Below are positions 43,124 through 49,000 of a DNA stretch of 49,000 nt, piece by piece. The notes under the pieces are model-generated. The model was given only the letters and a program-made list of their open reading frames with translations, was not told the origin of the DNA and did not search any database. A program made the translations under genes and the position numbers. Source of the DNA: Candidatus Aminicenantota bacterium (GTDB lineage Bacteria; Acidobacteriota; Aminicenantia; Aminicenantales; Aminicenantaceae); assembly GCA_016927475.1 (NCBI GenBank), contig JAFGMO010000037.1, forward strand, positions 1-49,000, given 5' to 3'. Positions within the stretch are counted from its first letter, which is position 1, and every line of letters starts with the position of its first letter.

Positions 43124-44382
43124 GATCGAAACCTAACGCCCATCTCCCAATAAAAATCCTGAAAAAATCCTCCGAATTCGGAATCTTCTTTCCCCTGAAA
43201 AATAATGCTTCTGGCATAAAATGTAAAGAAGTTTCCGGCATCCAAATAGATTTCCGGCATTAGAAGAAAACTTTTGTCGGAACAATTTATGAACCAGGTG
43301 AGGCGGATATCCCCGACACGCCTCAAGGGAATCCGGAAATGATTCAACACATAATTGCGCATGGCGCCTTTGGCGTCAAACACCTCCAATCCTTTGAGAA
43401 AAATGTCGCCGCCCGAAAAAACCTGTGGATATTCATTCTGTTTGGACGCCGAATCTAAGCGCGTCACAATCTCCCTCCATTCCTTTCGTGTGTATCCTTC
43501 ACTCCGGTGATAGATTTCCCCCACCCACAGAACGTTCCCGGGTAAAGTTATCTGAAATCCCAGCAGGCCCGCCAATAAAAAACCGGTTTTCCTGCTGCCG
43601 GGAGGAGAAAAAGCTCCCTCTGCAGAGGGCATCGATAAAAACCCGTCTTCAAGGAGGAAGGCCGGGCGAATTCCTTTCCGGACACTCATCTCCCCATGAA
43701 GCTCCAATCGTTCACCAAAAACAGCGGCGAAATTCATTCCCCAGACAGGCTTTTGCCGGTGCTTGAAAAGAGCGACACCCGAGATATCGATGCCAAAGAA
43801 ATTTTTATATATTCTAAAGGCGCATCCCGGATTTTTGATCTTTAGCGCCGGGTCCGTTTTTATATCCATCAGCAAACATAGGGCCGCTGAGGAGGACTCT
43901 CCAAAATATTCCAGCTTGATCATATCCAGACCAACGGCATTTTTTTCGCTGTTGTCGGGGTCACCAAGGTTTTTCTCCGGGGCGGCCACATCCGTCGGAT
44001 TGTAGGCAAATCCCGTCCCCCATCTCTGTATGATCCGGCCGGCAACGATAACCCAATGCTTCCCGATATCTTTCTGGAGATAGAGCTGATGGAGTTTCAG
44101 ATGGACATCCGCAGATTCCCCGGAGTTAAAATCAAGCCCCGCTTTAACATCGAGGCATCCCCAAAAATTTCCTTTTCCTCCTTCCAGGCTCATGTAAGAA
44201 GACAAAGACATGTCCGGTCCGGGAGTATATCCTAAAAGGGCCACCGTATGCCCCGCCGGATTGAAAGGAGAATTCCTGAAGCTTTTTCCGTACGTTTTCC
44301 AGAATCCCAGAAACGTCCATTCTCCGGCATGGGCGGTGGTGCATAACAAAATCAGGAGCGCCCCAGCCGTCAGGTTTTTCAT
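43120..44382 (-). CDS. Predicted outer-membrane beta-barrel protein
   Basis: The 420-residue product has a signal peptide (first 19 residues, cleaved after AHA). It shows alternating aromatic strands typical of outer-membrane barrels ('HLKLHQLYLQKDI', 'WVIVAGRIIQRWGTGFAYNP', 'DFYWEMGVRFRS'), with an aromatic residue near the C-terminus. The 'GRIIQRWGTG...NPTDV' stretch is seen in porin-like proteins of several Gram-negative phyla. I do not assign a substrate. It follows a LolA-like protein gene (ATGA overlap) and a LolCDE-like transporter in the same operon. Confidence 0.75.
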   Translation of the reverse strand: MKNLTAGALLILLCTTAHAGEWTFLGFWKTYGKSFRNSPFNPAGHTVALLGYTPGPDMSLSSYMSLEGGKGNFWGCLDVKAGLDFNSGESADVHLKLHQLYLQKDIGKHWVIVAGRIIQRWGTGFAYNPTDVAAPEKNLGDPDNSEKNAVGLDMIKLEYFGESSSAALCLLMDIKTDPALKIKNPGCAFRIYKNFFGIDISGVALFKHRQKPVWGMNFAAVFGERLELHGEMSVRKGIRPAFLLEDGFLSMPSAEGAFSPPGSRKTGFLLAGLLGFQITLPGNVLWVGEIYHRSEGYTRKEWREIVTRLDSASKQNEYPQVFSGGDIFLKGLEVFDAKGAMRNYVLNHFRIPLRRVGDIRLTWFINCSDKSFLLMPEIYLDAGNFFTFYARSIIFQGKEDSEFGGFFQDFYWEMGVRFRS

Positions 44383-45122
44383 CTTCCGAGTCCCCGGATA
44401 TGGATGAGATAGTTTTTGTTGAAATATTTAAGGGGGAGCTGTTTTTTCTCGATCTTTTCATAGATGAAAGTCGTTTTCCTCCCATTACGGACTGTGTCAA
44501 ATATGGTCATCTGGGTAAGAATGATTCGGCCGTCAAGCGGTCGAAAGGATTCATATACGGCCGATTTAAAATGTTTGCCCGAAATAAGGAAAAAATCCGC
44601 CTGGACCGGTCTCCAGTCCGTTTTCCTGACATAAATAATAATCTTATGATAGGTGGATGATTCTTTCCGGGACGTGAGCAGGATTTTTAAGCAGGCTTGC
44701 CCTTTTATTTCCGCCTCTCCTTGAAGCACGGCTGAATAATCATCTCCAAAACCGACTCGGGCCACATCCCCGTTGGACGCCTCACCCATCAAGCGCTGGA
44801 TCGGAGTGATCCGGATCGGACGACGTGTGTGGGGCATATGTACCCACATTTTTTCGTCGACATAAAGGATCTTCAATCCTTTTGTTTTGTATTCCCGGGC
44901 AATAACCAGACTTTTATCCTGACCGCTGATATAGGCGTCAAAGACGGCCGTTTCATCCACCCTGCCGTCGATAAAACTCACGATTTTTGTTCTGACAAGA
45001 AAATGGGCATATGGAATCCTGTAAGCGTCTATCCGTTCGAGAATTTTTTGCGAGTCCTCAGCTCCACAGGACAAACCAAGAACAAGAACAAACAAAGTCG
45101 ATAAAAATTTTTTTTTCATCAC
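44379..45122 (-). CDS. LolA-like outer-membrane lipoprotein-sorting family protein
   Basis: The 247-residue protein has a signal peptide ('FVLVLGLSCGAED', which could also be a lipobox LSC at about 17-19). It has the half-barrel pattern of LolA-like proteins, which carry lipids or lipoproteins across the periplasm. Visible strands include 'LKILYVDEKMWVHMPHTRRP', 'GFGDDYSAVLQGEAEIKGQA' and 'MTIFDTVRNGRKTTFIYEKI'. This subtype is frequent next to MacB/FtsX transporters and is annotated as outer-membrane lipoprotein-sorting protein. Cargo unknown. Confidence 0.82.
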   Translation of the reverse strand: MMKKKFLSTLFVLVLGLSCGAEDSQKILERIDAYRIPYAHFLVRTKIVSFIDGRVDETAVFDAYISGQDKSLVIAREYKTKGLKILYVDEKMWVHMPHTRRPIRITPIQRLMGEASNGDVARVGFGDDYSAVLQGEAEIKGQACLKILLTSRKESSTYHKIIIYVRKTDWRPVQADFFLISGKHFKSAVYESFRPLDGRIILTQMTIFDTVRNGRKTTFIYEKIEKKQLPLKYFNKNYLIHIRGLGR

Positions 45123-45225
45123 TCCTCCATTTTGAATAACCTGATTTATTCACGAGCCAAGGGGCTAGGCCGGATCGGTTGTCGTAGGGGTAGGTTGGGT
45201 CGGCACCTGAATACGGTATTTTTCA
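45123..45225. repeat. Intergenic gap with a solitary CCTGATTTATTCA repeat end
   Basis: The 103-base gap contains AACCTGATTTATTCACG (45138-45154), a copy of the repeat end seen elsewhere, 18 bases before the LolA-like start. It also contains a G-rich segment (45164-45205) of unknown role. The gap interrupts an otherwise tightly packed operon. Confidence 0.5.
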
Positions 45226-46452
45226 TCAATCACTCAAAGCTTTTATAATTTTCAGTCTTGTCACCCTAAGCGCCGGGAGAAAAGAAGACAGAGTCGACAC
45301 GATTATCGTCGCCAGAAAAACCCAGGCAAAAAACACCCATTCATTCCGGATAAGCAGCGGATAGCCGGAGGTCTGACCCGGTGCGGGCGGCAAAATAATC
45401 TGCAGACGATTGATAAAAAAGGACACTGCTAAAGCAAATAACAGGCTCAAAATACCTCCGAATAAACCGATGAAAAATCCTTCAAAGAGAAAACTTTTGA
45501 AAACTTGAAAGCGGGATGTTCCCAAAGAAAGGAGGGTTCCGATCTCCCTGGTCCTTTCCATAACAGCCATGATAATGGTGTTGGAAGTGCTGAAAAGGAT
45601 AATCAAAAAAAGCGCCAGGGAAAGGAAACCCGTTATTTGGTTATAAAACTGTTTGACTTTTTTGTAATAAACGGCCAGTTCGGGCCATTCGCGCACTGTC
45701 GTCTGATATCCCTTTTCCTGAAGCAGCCGGTTGACCCGGCCGGCCATCGATTCCGTCAAGGATGTCTCTTCAAGAGCCACAATCAAGTTCCGGACCTTCT
45801 TTGTGTTAAGGAGAATAGAGGCCGTTTGCAGGGGCATCAGGATGGCCCGGGCTTCATACTCCGGAGAAAAACCGCTGAAAGTTCCGGCTACCTGGAGGTC
45901 CATGGCATTCAGAGCCCCGTTTGCCGTAGTAACCATCAGGGTCACAAAATCTCCTCTCCGAACATTAAGGGAAGAGGCCAATTCTTTTCCCAGTGCGATG
46001 ACCTCCATATTATCCACAGCAAGGAAAGGATCAAACATATCATCGGAAAGCCGGGCCCGCTGCCGAAGTTGTTTCTCCAACTCCGGCTCCACTGCCTGGC
46101 CAATACAGGCTACGGATTTTTCCCCATTGGAAATGAGCCCCATTAGCTCAACGCGGGCGAGAACAAGAGCCACCCCTTCCAATCGGCCGATCTCCAAGCG
46201 CATCTTCCCATAATCTTCCAGACCGAATTGAAGAAAGGTTTCTTCATCACCCTCATAAAACTTCCGGTGAAAGACCTGCAGATGGCCGGTTTCCGAATGG
46301 ATGGTCATCTCCCGAAGTCCCCAGCTTATGTACCGGGAATGCCCGAGAGTCAGCAGCAGGATTCCGACACCGAATATAATGACCATAAGTGATATGACCG
46401 TCCGCCGCTTCTGGCGGAACAGGTTTCGCAGACCTATTTTTAAAAAAGACAT
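45226..46452 (-). CDS. LolC/E- or MacB-like ABC transporter permease
   Basis: A 408-residue permease with one N-terminal membrane helix (about 18-40, after 'RNLFRQKRRTVIS'), a large periplasmic domain (about 45-270) and three C-terminal helices (about 280-305, 325-355, 370-395). The FtsX core is marked by 'MERTREIGTLLSLGTSRFQV' and 'LRVTRLKIIKALSD'. This layout is that of LolC/E and MacB, which extract lipoproteins or substrates from the membrane or periplasm rather than moving them through a channel. It pairs with the ATPase 9 bp upstream. Confidence 0.92.
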   Translation of the reverse strand: MSFLKIGLRNLFRQKRRTVISLMVIIFGVGILLLTLGHSRYISWGLREMTIHSETGHLQVFHRKFYEGDEETFLQFGLEDYGKMRLEIGRLEGVALVLARVELMGLISNGEKSVACIGQAVEPELEKQLRQRARLSDDMFDPFLAVDNMEVIALGKELASSLNVRRGDFVTLMVTTANGALNAMDLQVAGTFSGFSPEYEARAILMPLQTASILLNTKKVRNLIVALEETSLTESMAGRVNRLLQEKGYQTTVREWPELAVYYKKVKQFYNQITGFLSLALFLIILFSTSNTIIMAVMERTREIGTLLSLGTSRFQVFKSFLFEGFFIGLFGGILSLLFALAVSFFINRLQIILPPAPGQTSGYPLLIRNEWVFFAWVFLATIIVSTLSSFLPALRVTRLKIIKALSD

Positions 46453-46461
46453 GGTTCCTCC

Positions 46462-47160
46462 TCAATTTTCTTCAATATTTTCAACAATGCCGTCGCGTAG
46501 CCGGACAAGTTTTTTCCCCATCCCGAAAATCCGGGGATCGTGCGAGGAAAAGACAAAGGCGATCCCCTTTTCTAGATGAAGGGAAAACATCAAATCCAGT
46601 ATCTTTTTCCCGGTCACGGAATCAAGGTTGGCTGTAGGCTCATCCGCCAGCACGACATCAGGATTCTTGACCACGGCCCGGGCAATGGAGACACGCTGCC
46701 TTTCTCCCCCGGACAGTTCTTTTGGCTTATGTTTTTTCCGTTCGTACAATCCTACCTCCTCCAGGACAGCGTCAACAATCTCCCTTCGTTTTTTCCGGTG
46801 AATCCGGCAAAGAAGCAACGGGTACTCCACGTTTTCAAAAACACTCAGCACGGGAATCAGGTTGAAGGTTTGGAAAATATATCCAATCCGGTCCCTCCTC
46901 ATCCGGAAAAGACTGTTAAGACTGCATGGCGTTATGTCCCTCCCATCCCACCAGATTTTTCCTTTATCCGGCTTGTCGACAAGCCCGGCCAGATTGAGAA
47001 GGCTTGTTTTTCCGCTCCCCGAAGGACCGGCTATCACGCAAAAATCTTTGCTGCCGATCTCCAGGGCGACTTCACGAAGGGCCGGAACAACCGTTTTCCC
47101 CAGCCGGTAGCTTCGGCAAACATTCTGGAGACGAATCAAATTTTCTGAATTCTGCCTCAT
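46462..47160 (-). CDS. LolD/MacB-like ABC transporter ATPase
   Basis: The 232-residue ATPase has Walker A GPSGSGKT at 45-52, the signature 'LSGGERQRVSIARA', Walker B 'DVVLADEPT' and the switch His in 'FVFSSHDPRIFG'. A LolD-like 'GYIFQTFNLIPVLSVFENVEYP' (Q loop, split for length) is present. It energises the FtsX-type permease encoded next. AAGGAGAG precedes the ATG by 5 nt. It is the first gene of the six-gene operon that ends with the LytTR regulator. Confidence 0.95.
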   Translation of the reverse strand: MRQNSENLIRLQNVCRSYRLGKTVVPALREVALEIGSKDFCVIAGPSGSGKTSLLNLAGLVDKPDKGKIWWDGRDITPCSLNSLFRMRRDRIGYIFQTFNLIPVLSVFENVEYPLLLCRIHRKKRREIVDAVLEEVGLYERKKHKPKELSGGERQRVSIARAVVKNPDVVLADEPTANLDSVTGKKILDLMFSLHLEKGIAFVFSSHDPRIFGMGKKLVRLRDGIVENIEEN

Positions 47161-47401
47161 TTTACTCTCCTTATAAGGCGTACGGACTGTCGTCCGGTCG
47201 CTTCTTCCGACAGTGTTCGGATCGCCTCCAGACTACATCCAAAATGTAACCTGTGCCAGAACATCCGGACGAAACAAGCCGGAGATAGGATGAACGGCAA
47301 AAAAAGCGGAGTGAACAGAATGGATTTTAACGAATGATATTGAAGCTTGTGCAACAATATGATGAAAGTTATCGTATTATGTATACGTAAAGGAGAAGAT
47401 T

Positions 47402-48883
47402 ATGCTTCACAAAAAAATTGGAACCGTTTTTTTCTGCCTCATTTTAGCCATATGTCTGGTTTGGGCCCAACAGCCGGGAGAAATCAGCTACCATGACGAT
47501 CCCGCTTTTCCCGAAGGCCCTAGGGGTGATCTCATCCGGTCGCTTATTGACACCATCAATACAGGGGGCCCGGCCCGCATCCAACATTTCCTTGAGGAAA
47601 AATGCACGGAAAGCTTCCGTAATTTCGCTCCCATGGAACAGCACCTGCAGGTTTTCAGGCAATTTTTTTGGCGGACGGGGGGCGTCGAATTCCACAGCAT
47701 CAGGACCTATAAACCCGAGAGGCCGCAAGACACGGTGGTCATCCTTCAAGACCGTAACTACGGGAGCTGGCAAGCTTTTGTTCTTGGTTTCAGCGCAGAT
47801 AACATTCCCCTCATCAGCCGGATCGCATTCTCAACGGCCCGCACTCCGACGGACATCGAGGAGCCGGCCCTCGACGAGACTGGGCTTATTCGCGAGATAA
47901 AATCTTTTCTTGACCGGATTTGCGAAAAGAACATCTTCTCCGGAACCGTCCTGGTCGCTAAAGGCGACAACATCCTGCTGACCCGGGCAAACGGCGAGGC
48001 CAGCAAACGTTTTCATGCCCCTAACAACATCGACACCAAATTCAACCTCGGATCGATGAACAAGATGTTTACATCCACGGCCATCGTCCAACTGGCAGAA
48101 AAAGGAATCCTTTCTCTCCAGGATCCCATCAGCAAATATATTGATGAATCCTGGCTGCCGAAAGACGTCACCTCCAATATCACCATCCACCATTTGCTGA
48201 CCCATACTTCCGGATTGGGGAGCTATTTTAACGACACCTATAACAAAACATCCCGGCAGCAATTTATTGAATTGGACGACTACAAACCCTTAATCAAGGA
48301 TGACCGGCCCGCTTTTGAACCGGGAGAACGCTTCCTCTACAGCAACACCGGTATGTTTCTCCTCGGAGTGGTTATCGAAAAGGCAACGGGAGAAAATTAC
48401 TACACATACATTCGGAACCACATCACCGGTCCGGCCGGGATGGAAAATACCGACTGCTACCGCATGGATTATCCGGTCGAAAACCTGGCCATCGGCTACA
48501 GCCCCGATCCCGGTAATCCGTGGGGCTGGCAGAATAATATATACAAGCACGTTTTAAGGGGAGGTCCGGCCGGAGGCGGATTCTCCACGGTAAAAGACCT
48601 GTTCCGCTTCGCCCGCGCCCTGGTCGAAGGGAAACTTGTCTCCCAAGAATCCCTGAAAATACTCTGGACCGATCAGGCCGGAAGCAACTACGGCTGCGGA
48701 TTCAGCGTTGAAACCGGTGCAGCCGGAAAGGTGGTCGGCCACGGCGGAGGATTCCCCGGGATCAGCAGCAACCTCGATATTTTCCTCGACAAAGATTTCA
48801 TGGTAGCCGTGATGTCCAACATCGACGGCGGAGCTATCCCCGTATCCGGTAAGATCCAACAGCTTATCGGACGGTTGAAATAG
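47402..48883 (+). CDS. Exported serine hydrolase of the class C beta-lactamase family
   Basis: The 493-residue product has a signal peptide (first 21 residues, ending in VWAQ). An N-terminal domain (about 30-160) of the type seen before many such hydrolases is followed by the beta-lactamase fold. Catalytic residues are S218 and K221 in 'NLGSMNKMF' (SxxK), Y313 in 'YSNTGM' (YxN) and H447 in 'HGGGFPG', in the place of KTG. This family contains esterases, D-aminopeptidases and penicillin-binding-like enzymes as well as lactamases, so the substrate is open. AAAGGAG lies before the ATG. It appears monocistronic. Confidence 0.92.
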   Translation: MLHKKIGTVFFCLILAICLVWAQQPGEISYHDDPAFPEGPRGDLIRSLIDTINTGGPARIQHFLEEKCTESFRNFAPMEQHLQVFRQFFWRTGGVEFHSIRTYKPERPQDTVVILQDRNYGSWQAFVLGFSADNIPLISRIAFSTARTPTDIEEPALDETGLIREIKSFLDRICEKNIFSGTVLVAKGDNILLTRANGEASKRFHAPNNIDTKFNLGSMNKMFTSTAIVQLAEKGILSLQDPISKYIDESWLPKDVTSNITIHHLLTHTSGLGSYFNDTYNKTSRQQFIELDDYKPLIKDDRPAFEPGERFLYSNTGMFLLGVVIEKATGENYYTYIRNHITGPAGMENTDCYRMDYPVENLAIGYSPDPGNPWGWQNNIYKHVLRGGPAGGGFSTVKDLFRFARALVEGKLVSQESLKILWTDQAGSNYGCGFSVETGAAGKVVGHGGGFPGISSNLDIFLDKDFMVAVMSNIDGGAIPVSGKIQQLIGRLK

Positions 48884-48907
48884 CCTGTATTATTCATAAA
48901 TTTGGCC
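48884..48907. repeat. Solitary CCTGTATTATTCATAAA repeat end abutting a stop codon
   Basis: Immediately after the TAG of the serine hydrolase gene comes CCTGTATTATTCATAAATTTGGCC (given here as one short element), the best match to the repeat end used by copies A and B. The last 93 bases of the window after it show nothing else. Confidence 0.5.
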
Positions 48908-49000
48908 GACACCAACAGAGAATTTCAATATTATGTGTCATTTAATGGTGATTTTAGGTAAAAGTGGCAATGAAACATTTTCCATGACCGTTTTCAAGAA

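Noticed and set aside
47243..47258. Sigma-54-like TGGCAC element upstream of the ABC ATPase gene (minus strand)
   Set aside because: The matching TTGC half at the right distance is missing; the sequence reads TGGCACAGGTTACATT.
1..49000. CRISPR arrays, tRNA, rRNA, insertion sequences or prophage genes
   Set aside because: Reading both strands, I found no regularly spaced repeats, no tRNA-like cloverleaf in the gene-free gaps and no transposase, integrase or phage structural protein.

Overview
The window is bacterial chromosome of intermediate GC content with no rRNA or tRNA gene, phage, insertion sequence or CRISPR array that I can see. Gram-negative traits (lipoprotein boxes, an outer-membrane barrel with a LolA-like partner) are combined with many secreted beta-propeller proteins (BNR/sortilin type, WD40 and 6-bladed types), an M64 peptidase, a HEAT plus DUF1080 protein and a Tat-exported Gfo/Idh/MocA oxidoreductase. 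This mix suggests Acidobacteriota, perhaps the Aminicenantes lineage. That placement is inference from gene content, not from a marker gene.

Layout. 1-7,100: Fic protein with its own operator-like palindrome, P4-type lipoprotein phosphatase, M64 peptidase, cysS and an acyl-CoA dehydrogenase. 7,100-11,720: two secreted propeller proteins. 11,975-19,573 (minus): a complete tryptophan operon trpE-G-D-C-F-B-A followed by a DAHP synthase gene. 19,673-25,432: propeller proteins (one apparently a 3' fragment), a secreted unknown, a membrane-bound AraC-type regulator with a periplasmic STN domain, a PLP decarboxylase and a GNAT acetyltransferase. 25,471-31,342 (minus): a shikimate operon aroA-aroE-aroC-aroKB-aroQ plus a VOC protein. 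31,365-35,442 (minus): Tat-exported oxidoreductase and HEAT/DUF1080 protein. 35,767-41,327 (plus): a tightly packed five-gene operon (flippase-like membrane protein, GT4 glycosyltransferase, radical SAM/SPASM, NAD-dependent epimerase, DUF362 iron-sulfur protein). 41,334-47,160 (minus): LolD-like ATPase, LolC/E-like permease, LolA-like protein, outer-membrane barrel, LytS-type kinase and LytTR regulator. 47,402-48,883: a class C beta-lactamase-family serine hydrolase.

The most striking result is that both aromatic operons begin with homologous transcription-attenuation leaders containing short peptide genes that are not in the usual size range of gene finders. The trp leader peptide (19 aa) carries Phe-Trp-Trp. 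The aro leader peptide (21 aa) carries three Phe, two Tyr and one Trp, so it could report on all three end products of the pathway. The two leaders share a 31-nt identical block spanning the peptide stop codon. Both can form a 1:2 hairpin, an antiterminator and a U-tailed terminator, and both have a 16-nt-spaced sigma-70-like promoter. The DAHP synthase at the end of the trp operon would place the first committed step of the pathway under the Trp attenuator, while steps 2 to 7 sit under the three-amino-acid attenuator.

A second genome-structure signal is a short intergenic repeat family with CCTGwATTATTCA ends. Two copies enclose a 66-nt hairpin block that is identical at 60 of 66 positions, and other copies are solitary ends.
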